Made by a program: the position numbers and the translations under genes. The notes under the pieces are model-generated. The model had not been told where the DNA came from and searched no databases. It was given only the letters and a program-made list of their open reading frames with translations. Below are positions 19,149-27,167 of a stretch of 64,000 nt of DNA, in pieces. Origin of the DNA: Pseudomonadota bacterium (lineage in GTDB: Bacteria; Pseudomonadota; Alphaproteobacteria; Sphingomonadales; Sphingomonadaceae); assembly GCA_021847605.1 (NCBI GenBank), contig JAJZQN010000012.1, positions 36,875 through 100,874 of the forward strand, given 5' to 3'. Each line of letters starts with the position of its first letter. The first letter of the stretch is position 1.

Positions 19149-20570
19149 ATGCACCGCGTCACGCTGACCGCGCCCGACGATTTTGACGGGTGGCGGGCGG
19201 CGGCGCGGCGGTTAGTAGTCGCCGGGGTCGATCCGGCCGATGTCCTGTGGTCGCTGCCCGATGAGAGTGACGACCTGTTCGGTGCCATGGCCGGTGACGA
19301 CGATCTGCCACCTGAGCGGGGGAGCGCGGAATTTTCGGTCCCTCGCGCCTTCGTCGATCTGGCGCAGAGCGCAATCCTGCACCGGGCGCCGGAACGCTTT
19401 TCCTTGCTCTATGCGCTGTTGTGCCGGGTGCGGGCGCGCCCCGGCACAATGGAGGATCGTGCCGATCCGTTGCTGGGCCGGATAGAGGCGCTGGCCAAGA
19501 CGGTGCGGCGCGACATCCACAAGATCCGGGCCTTCGTCAGGTTTCGCGCGGTGGAAGACCCGCAAGGTACCCGCTTCGTCGCCTGGTTCGAGCCGGACCA
19601 TCATATCGTCCGCGCCAATGCAGGCTTTTTCGCTCGCCGATTTGCAACCATGCGCTGGTCGATCCTGACCCCGGAAATTTCGATCCATTGGGATGGCGAC
19701 ACGTTGCAGGAAGGACCGGGCGCGACGCGCGGCGAGGCAGGGCCGGACGAAGACCCGGTGGAGGGGCTGTGGCGCGGCTATTATGCCGCCATCTTCAACC
19801 CTGCCCGGTTGAAGACGCGGGCGATGATGTCGGAAATGCCGAAAAAATATTGGCGCAATTTGCCGGAGGCATCGCTGATCCCCGAACTGGTCGCGGGTGC
19901 GCAGGCCCGCGAAGCGGCGATGATCGCGACTGCACCGGCATCACCCCGGCGTGCAAATCCGCCGCCATCACAAGCTAAAGACTCTGGCGCTGCATGGCGC
20001 GCGCTGCGCGATGCAGCGAAGGACTGCATCCGATGCCCGCTGCACCGGGACGCGACGCAGATGGTGTTTGGCGAGGGACCGGTCGATGCACCGTTGATGT
20101 TTGTCGGCGAACAGCCCGGCGATCAGGAAGATCTGGCGGGGCGCCCCTTCGTCGGGCCGGCGGGGCAATTGTTCGACGATGCGCTGGCGCAGGCCGGCAT
20201 CGACCGCAGCCACGCCTATGTCACCAACGCGGTCAAACATTTCAAATTTCAATGGCGGGGCAAACATCGCCTGCATCAAGGCCCGAATGCCGGCGAGATC
20301 GAAGCATGCCGGTGGTGGCTGGACAGAGAACGAGCGATCGTGCGGCCGCGCCTGATCGTGGCGTTGGGGGCCAGCGCCGGGCGCGCGATACTGGGCCGGG
20401 CGGTCACGATTGCGCGGGTGCGCGGGCAAGCCATAACGATGGAGGATGGGTCGCAGCTCTGGGTGACGGTGCATCCCAGCTATCTGCTGCGCCTGCCCGA
20501 TGCGGGGAGGCGTGCGGAGGAGCAGACCCGTTTCGTGGAAGATTTACGCCTGGTGGGATCAATGCTCTGA
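19149..20570 (+). CDS. DUF4130 (TIGR03915) fused to UdgX-like uracil-DNA glycosylase
   Basis: 473 residues with two modules. Residues 1 to about 245 match the TIGR03915/DUF4130 partner of the radical SAM repair protein (HKIRAFVRFRAVED, WFEPDHHIVRANAGFFARRFA, MPKKYWRNLPEA). Residues about 280-473 are a family 4/UdgX uracil-DNA glycosylase: GEQPGDQEDLAGRPFVGPAG, NAVKHFKFQWRGKHRLHQGP, VALGASAGRAILG and VHPSYLLRLPD. The KHRLH loop corresponds to the UdgX loop whose His forms a covalent DNA adduct. The fusion links uracil or abasic recognition to the radical SAM partner. Mechanism is inferred. Confidence 0.9.
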   Translation: MHRVTLTAPDDFDGWRAAARRLVVAGVDPADVLWSLPDESDDLFGAMAGDDDLPPERGSAEFSVPRAFVDLAQSAILHRAPERFSLLYALLCRVRARPGTMEDRADPLLGRIEALAKTVRRDIHKIRAFVRFRAVEDPQGTRFVAWFEPDHHIVRANAGFFARRFATMRWSILTPEISIHWDGDTLQEGPGATRGEAGPDEDPVEGLWRGYYAAIFNPARLKTRAMMSEMPKKYWRNLPEASLIPELVAGAQAREAAMIATAPASPRRANPPPSQAKDSGAAWRALRDAAKDCIRCPLHRDATQMVFGEGPVDAPLMFVGEQPGDQEDLAGRPFVGPAGQLFDDALAQAGIDRSHAYVTNAVKHFKFQWRGKHRLHQGPNAGEIEACRWWLDRERAIVRPRLIVALGASAGRAILGRAVTIARVRGQAITMEDGSQLWVTVHPSYLLRLPDAGRRAEEQTRFVEDLRLVGSML

Positions 20571-20581
20571 AAGCGGCGAAT

Positions 20582-20612
20582 GCGGAACGGCCGCAGTCCA
20601 TGGCCGTTCCGC
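20582..20612. terminator. Perfect stem-loop between convergent genes
   Basis: GCGGAACGGCC and GGCCGTTCCGC are perfect 11-bp arms around a 9-base loop, 11 bases after the DUF4130-UdgX stop. There is no clear T run, so it may be a processing or pausing signal rather than a strong intrinsic terminator. Confidence 0.5.
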
Positions 20613-20692
20613 ACCCCTATTCCCTGCGAAGAGGGAAAAGCCGATTTGGACGGCAGGACGCGCCCGGCGCGCCCTACCCGTCCTTTATCGCA

Positions 20693-21250
20693 TCAGAATT
20701 TTGCGACCACGCCCGCCATCGGGCGGATCGAGCGGAAATTGCCGAACGTGTCTGCCTGAACGCGCAGGCGAATATTGCTGCTCTGGGCCGATCCGCCCAT
20801 ATCGGCAGGCGACAATTCGATGCCTGCGCCATAGGTGGTGCCATGGAAATCCGGGCTGTCGGGGCCGAGCGCATCAAAATTCACCCAGCGATAGCCGACC
20901 TTGCCAAAGATCAGGCTGTCTTTACCCGCCTTGATACCGGCGCGGCCCGCGACGCCATATTCCCAGTCAATGTCGCCCGAGATGCCTTTGGACGCCGTGC
21001 CTTCGACGCCGACGACCAGCGGGCCTGCGACATTATAGTTCACGCCGGCGACGCCTTCGACCATGCGCCCCTTATAACCGACGGGAGGAATGCCTTCCTT
21101 GCCGGTTTCGCTGTCATAATTGTCGACGCCGCCCATCACGCCGACATAGGGTTCGATGCGGCGGGTGGAGGTAGCGCCTTCGTCCTGCGCCATGGCGGCG
21201 GCGGGAATGAGAGACGCGACGGCGGCTGCCGTGAGAAGCATGAATTTCAT
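20693..21250 (-). CDS. Outer-membrane beta-barrel protein (Omp25/OmpA-like)
   Basis: 185 residues. The signal peptide covers about residues 1-22 (ending AAAMAQ). The rest is amphipathic beta strand with alternating aromatic and polar residues and a C-terminal aromatic residue (GVVAKF), as in 8-strand outer-membrane proteins of alphaproteobacteria. GPLVVGVEGTASKGISGD, LIFGKVGYRWVNFD and QADTFGNFRS are strand candidates. The start is the ATG of MKFMLLTAAA. The role is structural or adhesion; no peptidoglycan-binding OmpA domain is present. Confidence 0.85.
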   Translation of the reverse strand: MKFMLLTAAAVASLIPAAAMAQDEGATSTRRIEPYVGVMGGVDNYDSETGKEGIPPVGYKGRMVEGVAGVNYNVAGPLVVGVEGTASKGISGDIDWEYGVAGRAGIKAGKDSLIFGKVGYRWVNFDALGPDSPDFHGTTYGAGIELSPADMGGSAQSSNIRLRVQADTFGNFRSIRPMAGVVAKF

Positions 21251-21561
21251 GGGGCGATACCCTTTTTCTATAGGAGATGTTGCAGCGGTTTGGACCCGCC
21301 GGGACGATCGGGCGCTGCAAGCGCTGCCATGTCGTCGGGGGGATAATGACCGGCGATGGGGTAAGGTTTCCGCACAAAATCGGAAAAAACGGACAAATGA
21401 CGATTATGTGACGGAAAGGACACGCTTTCTGTCATTGCGATGAACGAAAGTCTCCCTATCTGAACAAGAGATAAACGGGAGTGGAAAGCAGCGTTTTTCA
21501 TTCACCACCAATTCAAGCTGGCCACGTTACGCCCGCATCAGATGATTAGAGGAGACAGGCG
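21251..21561. other. Divergent intergenic region without recognised gene
   Basis: 311 bases lie between the outer-membrane protein gene (minus) and the Gly/Tyr-rich lipoprotein gene (plus). No reading frame with a convincing start, no RNA gene and no clear hairpin are seen. It should hold both promoters. AGAGGAGACAG at 21548-21558 is a good ribosome site for the downstream gene. Confidence 0.6.
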
Positions 21562-22227
21562 ATGACGGGCATCCGACATCGGTTTCTGGTGGCGATAGGT
21601 TTGGCTGGAGCGCTGGCGCTGGGCGGATGCGCCTATGACGATGGTTATGGCTATGGCGGCGTCAGCGTGGGTAGCGGCTATTATGGCGGCGGTGGCTATT
21701 ACGACCCCTATTATGGCCCCGGCTATTATCAGCCGGGCCTGTATAGCGGCTGGTATGACGGCTTTTATTATCCAGGCAGCGGCTATTATGTCTATGATCG
21801 GGGTGGCCGTCGGTCGCGCTGGAACGATGGGCAGCGGCGCTATTGGGAAGCGCGCCGGGCCGAACATCGGGGGGATCGTGGCCGTGGCCCCGACCGGTGG
21901 CAGGGACGCCCGGACGGCAATAATGGTCGTGGCGATGGCCAGGGCAACAACTGGAACCGCCCACGCCCACCACAGGGCACGCCCGGTGGCGATCCCGGCC
22001 GTGGCGGCTGGCGTGGCAATGACGGCAACCGCCCGCCACAGGCGACGCAACCGCGTCCGCAGGGTGAATGGGGCAATCGGCAGACGCCATCATTCCGAAC
22101 GCCGCAGGCGACACAGCCGCGCCCCCAACGGCAATGGAATAACGGCCCGACGCCCTCGTTCCGCGCGCCCAGGTCTTCCGGCGGCGGTGCGGGACGCGAT
22201 CGGGCGCCGCGGGTTCGTCCTAATTAA
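21562..22227 (+). CDS. Gly/Tyr- and Pro/Arg/Gln-rich putative lipoprotein
   Basis: 221 residues. A signal peptide has lipobox LGGC (Cys23 or so). Residues about 24-80 are tandem Gly-Tyr runs (YGYGGVSVGSGYYGGGGYY and similar), giving a sticky, low-complexity segment. The rest is Arg/Gly/Asn/Pro-rich with an internal repeat RxPQATQPRPQ (about residues 155-190, twice). RBS AGAGGAGACAGG precedes ATG 21562. It looks like a surface or envelope low-complexity protein. No enzymatic domain is present. Repeated Gly-Tyr and RPQ blocks suggest slippage-prone evolution. Confidence 0.8.
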   Translation: MTGIRHRFLVAIGLAGALALGGCAYDDGYGYGGVSVGSGYYGGGGYYDPYYGPGYYQPGLYSGWYDGFYYPGSGYYVYDRGGRRSRWNDGQRRYWEARRAEHRGDRGRGPDRWQGRPDGNNGRGDGQGNNWNRPRPPQGTPGGDPGRGGWRGNDGNRPPQATQPRPQGEWGNRQTPSFRTPQATQPRPQRQWNNGPTPSFRAPRSSGGGAGRDRAPRVRPN

Positions 22228-22250
22228 TATCTAATTTGATGCGAGGTGGA

Positions 22251-22919
22251 ATGAAGAGGGGTTGGCTTTCGACTATCGCATTGCTTCCCATCCTGCTCGT
22301 CGCGGCGTGCGACGGGCGGGAGGAAAACGCGATCAACAATCTGGCCAATGGCGCAAATGCCGCGCAGTTGGAAAATAATGTGCGGGCTGAGGCGATGGCG
22401 GTGATGGAACCGCTGGCACCGCCAGCGCCCGGCACGCCCGGCGGCCTGCCCGACGATCGCACGCCCATCATCGAAGGGACGATCGACCCCGACAGCGGTC
22501 AAGGCGCAGCGCAGGTGGTGCAGGGCTATTTCGGCCTGCTCGAAAGCAAAAAGTTCGAGGACGCGCAGGATCTGTGGGATCAGGAAGGCGCCATCGGATC
22601 GCAGGATGACGCGCATTTCGTCTCACGTTTCCGGGGTTTTTCCGAAATTCACGCGAATATCGGCGCGCCGAGCGAGCCGGAGGGCGCCGCTGGATCGACA
22701 TTCGTGACCGTTCCGGTGCAGGTCTATGGCCGGATCGCCGCCAATGGGAAACCCTGGTACGCACTGCGTCAGGTGACGTTGCGCCGGATCAATGATGTGC
22801 CGGGATCGACCGCAGACGATCGGCGTTGGCACATCGAATCCATCGCCAACTACACGCCACCGCCTGTCGAAGAGCGGGAGGCCATTTCGATGACCGACGG
22901 CATGGCCACCAAGAAATAA
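22251..22919 (+). CDS. Putative lipoprotein, unknown function
   Basis: 222 residues from ATG 22251, which has GCGAGGTGG upstream; a TTG-ATG further upstream also keeps the frame. The signal peptide ends in a lipobox-like VAAC, followed by DGREENAINNL. A folded domain of about 120 residues (VQGYFGLLESKKFEDAQDLW through RRWHIESIANY) looks like a cystatin/NTF2-type small domain, inferred only from pattern. It begins 23 bp after the preceding lipoprotein and is probably co-transcribed. A strong terminator follows. Confidence 0.75.
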   Translation: MKRGWLSTIALLPILLVAACDGREENAINNLANGANAAQLENNVRAEAMAVMEPLAPPAPGTPGGLPDDRTPIIEGTIDPDSGQGAAQVVQGYFGLLESKKFEDAQDLWDQEGAIGSQDDAHFVSRFRGFSEIHANIGAPSEPEGAAGSTFVTVPVQVYGRIAANGKPWYALRQVTLRRINDVPGSTADDRRWHIESIANYTPPPVEEREAISMTDGMATKK

Positions 22920-22929
22920 AGGCAAAATA

Positions 22930-22963
22930 AAAGCTCCGGTTCGCCATCGAACCGGAGCTTTTT
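22930..22963 (+). terminator. Rho-independent terminator (possibly bidirectional)
   Basis: AAGCTCCGGTTCG and CGAACCGGAGCTT arms around a four-base loop are followed by TTTAAA. AAAA stands on the other side. It sits 10 bp past the lipoprotein stop and 39 bp before the 3' end of the convergent cyclophilin gene, so it probably terminates both. Confidence 0.88.
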
Positions 22964-23001
22964 AAAGGGAAGCGCCCCATCGGCGGGCACCCATCCTGTT
23001 A

Positions 23002-23454
23002 TCAGGCAACGGTCGCCTTGACGATCTTGCCCGGCGTGCGCGGCGGCTCACCCTTGGGCAGGGCGTCGACATATTCCATGCCCGACGTCACTTCGCCCCA
23101 GACGGTGTACTGGCCGTCAAGGAAGGTCGCATCGTCGAAGCAGATGAAGAACTGGCTGTTGGCGCTGTTCGGGTTCATCGCGCGGGCCATGGAGCAGACG
23201 CCACGGACATGCGGTTCGCGGCTGAATTCCGCCTTGATGTCGGGCAGCTTCGACCCGCCCATGCCGGTGCCGGTCGGATCGCCGCCCTGCGCCATGAAGC
23301 CGGGGATGACGCGGTGGAAGACGACGCCATCGTAGAAGCCGTCCTTGGCCAGCGTGGCGATGCGTTCGACATGGCCGGGGGCCAGATCGGGCCGCAGCTT
23401 GATGACGACATCGCCGCCACTGTCGAGGGAAAGGGTCAGAGTTTCGTCGGCCAT
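23002..23454 (-). CDS. Cyclophilin-type peptidyl-prolyl cis-trans isomerase
   Basis: 150 residues. The core motifs FHRVIPGFMAQGGDPTGTGMGG, SMARAMNPNSANSQFFIC and GQYTVWGEVTSGMEYVD define an active cyclophilin (the catalytic Arg is in FHRV). There is no signal peptide, so it is the cytoplasmic PpiB type. The ATG start at 23454 gives MADETLTLSLDSGGDVVI. It stands alone and is convergent with the lipoprotein gene, with a terminator between them. Confidence 0.94.
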   Translation of the reverse strand: MADETLTLSLDSGGDVVIKLRPDLAPGHVERIATLAKDGFYDGVVFHRVIPGFMAQGGDPTGTGMGGSKLPDIKAEFSREPHVRGVCSMARAMNPNSANSQFFICFDDATFLDGQYTVWGEVTSGMEYVDALPKGEPPRTPGKIVKATVA

Positions 23455-23641
23455 GGGAAATCCTCTCTTGCCGGGGATGATCGTAAACGCCCCATATAGA
23501 GGCTCCCGCCCGCGATGGAAGTTTCTTGTACAAGAAGCATGATCGGTTCGCCTTCCCCCTTCGCAATTCGCCCCATTGCATTTCCATGGTGCATGGGCGA
23601 AAGCAGCCCCATGTTACAGGAACCGGACAGTAGGGGGCGCC

Positions 23642-25081
23642 ATGAGCGAGCGCGGCGAATTTGCCGAACCCCTGACGCATGGGGACGATACTGACGAAGC
23701 GATCCTGGAACCGGCCGAAGCGAGCCGGGACGAGGATGACCGTCTGAAACCCGAATTTCTGTCCGCCGTGCTGGATGCGGTGGAGGATGGCGACAGCGAG
23801 ACAGCGCGCGATCTGGTGTCGCCGTTGCATCCCGCCGACATTGCCGACCTTCTGGAACTCACCCCGTCCGAACGGCGCGCCGATGTGGCCGCGGCTCTGG
23901 GCGATCTGGTGGGTGCTGAAGTCTTATCCGAACTCAATGATTATGTTCGCGACGACCTGATCGGTGCATTGGCGCCCGAACAGGTTGCCGAATTCGCCGC
24001 CGAACTCGATACCGACGACGCCGTCGCCATCATCGAGGATATGGAGGAGGCCGACCAGCAGGCCGTCCTCGACGCGATGGAGCCGGAAGATCGCGCCGCC
24101 ATCGAAAGCGCGCTGTCCTACCCCGAAGAATCCGCCGGCCGTTTGATGCAGCGCGATCTGGTCGCGGTGCCGGAACATATGACCGTCGGGCAGGTCATCG
24201 ACTATCTGCGCGACAATAATGACCTGACCCGCGACTTCTGGGAAATTTTCGTCGTCGATGAAGGGCATAAGCCCATCGGCACCTGTCAGCTGAGCTGGGT
24301 GCTGACCTGCCCGCGCGGCATTCCCATGGCCGACCTGATGAAGCGCGAACAGACGCTGATCCCGGTCGACATGGATCAGGAAGAGGTCGCGCTGCGCTTC
24401 CAGAAATATGCGCTGATCTCTGCCGCCGTCATCGACGGCAGCGGGCGCCTCGTCGGCATGATCACGGTCGATGACGTGGTCCACATCATTTCCGAGGAAG
24501 CGGGCGAGGACATCCTCCGCCTGTCGGGTGCAGGCGAAGGCGACATCAACGAACCAGTGATGGAAAGCTATCGCGGGCGCGTCCGCTGGCTGCTGACCAA
24601 CCTCGTCACCGCTCTCGTCGCATCGTCCATCATTGGCGCGTTTGAAGGGACGATCCAGAAAATGGTGGCGCTCGCCACGCTGATGCCCATCGTCGCGGGC
24701 GTCGGCGGTAATGCGGGCAGCCAGACGATGGCCGTCACCGTGCGCGCCCTTGCCACCAACCAGATTACCGGGTCCAACGCCCGCCGCACCATCCTGCGCG
24801 AAATCCGTGTTGCGGCGCTGAACGGCGTCACCGTCGCGCTGGTGCTGGGTCTGGGCGTATCTTTGGTGTTCCAGAATATGGCGCTGGGTGGGGTCATCGC
24901 CGCGGCGATGGTGACGAATATCGTGACGGCGGGTCTGGCGGGCGCAGCGGTACCGCTGGCGTTCGACCGGCTCAATCTCGACCCGGCGGTGGCTTCCTCC
25001 ATCTTCGTGACGATGATCACCGATTCGATGGGCTTCCTCGCTTTCCTTGGCCTTGCCACGGCGGCGGGATTGACCGGCTGA
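23642..25081 (+). CDS. mgtE: Magnesium transporter MgtE
   Basis: 479 residues. The N domain (superhelical alpha repeats, acidic; residues about 30-155, including LHPADIADLLEL and LDTDDAVAIIEDM), two CBS domains (about 160-280, containing SYPEESAGRLMQRDLV and VIDGSGRLVGMITVDDV), and the membrane domain with five helices (about 315-479; VGGNAGSQTMAVTVRALATNQI is the ion-pore signature). The frame starts further upstream, but MSERG at 23642 is the credible start. MgtE opens for Mg2+ when cytoplasmic Mg2+ is low. Confidence 0.95.
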   Translation: MSERGEFAEPLTHGDDTDEAILEPAEASRDEDDRLKPEFLSAVLDAVEDGDSETARDLVSPLHPADIADLLELTPSERRADVAAALGDLVGAEVLSELNDYVRDDLIGALAPEQVAEFAAELDTDDAVAIIEDMEEADQQAVLDAMEPEDRAAIESALSYPEESAGRLMQRDLVAVPEHMTVGQVIDYLRDNNDLTRDFWEIFVVDEGHKPIGTCQLSWVLTCPRGIPMADLMKREQTLIPVDMDQEEVALRFQKYALISAAVIDGSGRLVGMITVDDVVHIISEEAGEDILRLSGAGEGDINEPVMESYRGRVRWLLTNLVTALVASSIIGAFEGTIQKMVALATLMPIVAGVGGNAGSQTMAVTVRALATNQITGSNARRTILREIRVAALNGVTVALVLGLGVSLVFQNMALGGVIAAAMVTNIVTAGLAGAAVPLAFDRLNLDPAVASSIFVTMITDSMGFLAFLGLATAAGLTG

Positions 25082-25104
25082 AACCAGTCCCCATTTAAGC
25101 CATG

Positions 25105-25180
25105 CCGTTCGCCCTGAGCATGTCGAAGGGCTGCATTTTCTGAAGACAGGACGGGGCTTCGACCGGCTCAGCCCGAACGG
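25105..25180. repeat. REP-like palindromic element
   Basis: CGTTCGCCCTGAGCATGTCG on the left and CGACCGGCTCAGCCCGAACGG on the right are imperfect inverses, the widely distributed sphingomonad GTTCGCCCTGAGC type. It sits in the gap between mgtE and the DUF1489 gene, about 24 bp after the mgtE stop. Confidence 0.75.
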
Positions 25181-25201
25181 ATATAGATAGACGCCTCTGC
25201 C

Positions 25202-25600
25202 ATGCCGCTGAACATCACCAAGATTGCCTTTGGCGCCGAAAGCCCCGCCACATTGCGCGCATGGCTGGAAAGCCATGCCGGGGAAGCACGCACCAGCACG
25301 CGATACCTGCCCAAGCGGCTGGAGGAGATGACAGGCGGCTCCCTTTACTGGATTCATGCCCATATGCTGGTCGGGCGCAGCCCGATTCTGGGCTTTGAGG
25401 AAACCGGACAGGGCCGATACTGGATCAGGCTGGAGCCGCGCCTCATCCCGGTGCGCAGCCAGCCCAAGCGCGCCCATCAGGGCTGGCGCTATCTGGAGGA
25501 ATCCGCCGCACCCCCTGACCTGAATGACGGTGAGGCCGACGATCTGGACGCGATGCCGCCCGCCATGCTGGGCGAGCTGACCAAATTGGGGCTGGTGTGA
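25202..25600 (+). CDS. DUF1489 family protein
   Basis: 132 residues, the usual length for DUF1489, an alphaproteobacterial family with no known activity. LNITKIAFGAESPATLRAW, RYLPKRLEEMTGGSLYWIHAHML and RYWIRLEPRLIPVRSQPKRAHQGWRYL are family features. It overlaps nadD by four bases (GTGA), so the two are translationally coupled, which is typical of this family's neighbourhood in sphingomonads. Confidence 0.9.
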   Translation: MPLNITKIAFGAESPATLRAWLESHAGEARTSTRYLPKRLEEMTGGSLYWIHAHMLVGRSPILGFEETGQGRYWIRLEPRLIPVRSQPKRAHQGWRYLEESAAPPDLNDGEADDLDAMPPAMLGELTKLGLV

Positions 25601-26229
25601 CACGGCGGATCGGCCTGCTCGGCGGCTCTTTCAATCCCGCACATGGCGGCCATCGGGCCATTTCGCTCTTTGCGCTACGTGCGCTGGACCTTGATGAAAT
25701 CTGGTGGCTGGTGTCGCCGGGCAATCCGCTGAAGCCCGCAAAGGGGATGGCGCCGCTGCCCGCCCGGCTGGCGCAGGCACAGCATATCGCCCGTCGCGCC
25801 CCGATTCGCGCAACAGCGATCGAGGCGCATCTGAAGACCCGCTATACCGTCGATACGCTGCGCGCGATCCGCCGCACACACCCGCGCAATCGCTTCATCT
25901 GGCTGATGGGCGCCGACAATCTGGCGCAATTCAGCCAGTGGCGCGACTGGCGCGACATCGCACGGCAAATGCCCATTGCCGTAATCGCCCGTCCGGGTTA
26001 TGATAGCGATGCCCGTGGCTCTACGGCCATGAGCTGGCTGCGGCGCTTCGTCCGGTCCGCGCGCCAGAGTGCAGACTGGACGAATTGGAGACCACCGGCG
26101 CTCGTGCTATTGCGCTTTCGCCCTGATCCAAGATCGGCAACCCTGCTGCGGCAGGCGGACCCCCTCTGGCATCGCGAATATGAAGCAACGTGTGTGCGCG
26201 ATCCGCTCACGCGCCGGTTGATCGTCTAG
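25597..26229 (+). CDS. nadD: Nicotinate-nucleotide adenylyltransferase
   Basis: Converts nicotinate mononucleotide and ATP to deamido-NAD in NAD synthesis. It has 210 residues starting at GTG 25597 (GTGA overlap with the DUF1489 stop). GGSFNPAHGGH is the nucleotidyltransferase HxGH signature, and WLMGADNLAQF and RTHPRNRFIW are NadD family motifs. The order nadD-rsfS-rlmH downstream is the standard alphaproteobacterial arrangement. Confidence 0.95.
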   Translation: MTRRIGLLGGSFNPAHGGHRAISLFALRALDLDEIWWLVSPGNPLKPAKGMAPLPARLAQAQHIARRAPIRATAIEAHLKTRYTVDTLRAIRRTHPRNRFIWLMGADNLAQFSQWRDWRDIARQMPIAVIARPGYDSDARGSTAMSWLRRFVRSARQSADWTNWRPPALVLLRFRPDPRSATLLRQADPLWHREYEATCVRDPLTRRLIV

Positions 26230-26241
26230 ATTGGAGTTTAA

Positions 26242-26631
26242 TTGTCTAACCTCGCCCCTGCCAACGATACCGCGCTCGGCGCAGAATCCGTGGCCGCCCT
26301 GCACGCCCTTGTCATGCAATCGCTCGACGACGACCAGGCGCAGGAAACCATCTCCATCCCGCTAGAAGGCAAGAGCAGCATCGCCGATCATATGGTGATC
26401 GCGAGCGGCCGTTCGTCGCGTCAGGTCGCGGCCATGGCCCAGCATCTGGCCGAACGGATCAAGAAGGAAACGGGCCGTTCCGCACGGGTCGAAGGCCTGC
26501 CGGTCGCCGACTGGGTGCTGATCGACGCGGGGGATGTGATCGTCCACCTGTTCAAGCCGGAAGTACGCAGCTTCTACAATCTTGAACGCATGTGGGGCTT
26601 CGTCGACGCGCCAGTCGCGGGCAACGCCTGA
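26242..26631 (+). CDS. rsfS: Ribosome silencing factor RsfS
   Basis: Binds L14 on the 50S subunit and blocks subunit joining in slow growth. It has 129 residues from TTG 26242, with GGAG about 7 bases upstream. The core LDDDQAQETISIPLEGKSSI, DHMVIASGRSSRQVAAMA and ADWVLIDAGDVIVHLFKPEVRSFYNLERMW matches the DUF143/RsfS family. It sits 12 bp after nadD and 55 bp before rlmH on the same strand. Confidence 0.95.
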   Translation: MSNLAPANDTALGAESVAALHALVMQSLDDDQAQETISIPLEGKSSIADHMVIASGRSSRQVAAMAQHLAERIKKETGRSARVEGLPVADWVLIDAGDVIVHLFKPEVRSFYNLERMWGFVDAPVAGNA

Positions 26632-26686
26632 ATTCGGGCGCCTGATCCCTTCGACAGGCGCGCGATGATTGGATAAGGGAGGGGCC

Positions 26687-27109
26687 ATGCTCCTCCATAT
26701 TATCGCGCGCGGAAAGATCGGGCGGTCGCCCGAGGCCGAACTGGTCGACCGCTATGTCAAACGGCTGACCATGCCGTTCAAGATTACCGAAATGCCCGAC
26801 CGGGGCGGCAAGCTGCCCCCCGTCGCGCCCGGCACCGTCACGGTGATGCTGGACGAAAAGGGCAAGCAGCTTGGCTCCATGGATTTCGCCCGTCGGATCG
26901 AGGGGTGGCGCGACGCGGGAACCCGCGAATGCCGCTTCCTGATCGGCGCGGCCGACGGCTTCGACGATGCGGAGCGGGCCAATGCGGACCTGTTGATCGC
27001 TTTTGGCGCCATGACATGGCCGCATATGATCGCACGCGCGATGCTGGCCGAACAGCTTTGGCGCGCCTGCTCCATATTGGCGAACCATCCCTATCATCGC
27101 GAGGGGTAA
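26687..27109 (+). CDS. rlmH: 23S rRNA pseudouridine1915-N3-methyltransferase RlmH
   Basis: SPOUT-class SAM-dependent methyltransferase acting on pseudouridine 1915 of 23S rRNA. It has 140 residues from ATG 26687, with GGGAGGGG upstream. FLIGAADGFDD is the deep-knot SAM site and the C-terminal HMIARAMLAEQLWRACSILANHPYHRE is the canonical RlmH tail. Same-strand neighbour of rsfS, as in most bacteria. Confidence 0.95.
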   Translation: MLLHIIARGKIGRSPEAELVDRYVKRLTMPFKITEMPDRGGKLPPVAPGTVTVMLDEKGKQLGSMDFARRIEGWRDAGTRECRFLIGAADGFDDAERANADLLIAFGAMTWPHMIARAMLAEQLWRACSILANHPYHREG

Positions 27110-27167
27110 AGACTGGCACCCCGACTCATTTCCGCTTAGGCAGAGGCGAAGACGAGCGGAAGACCAG

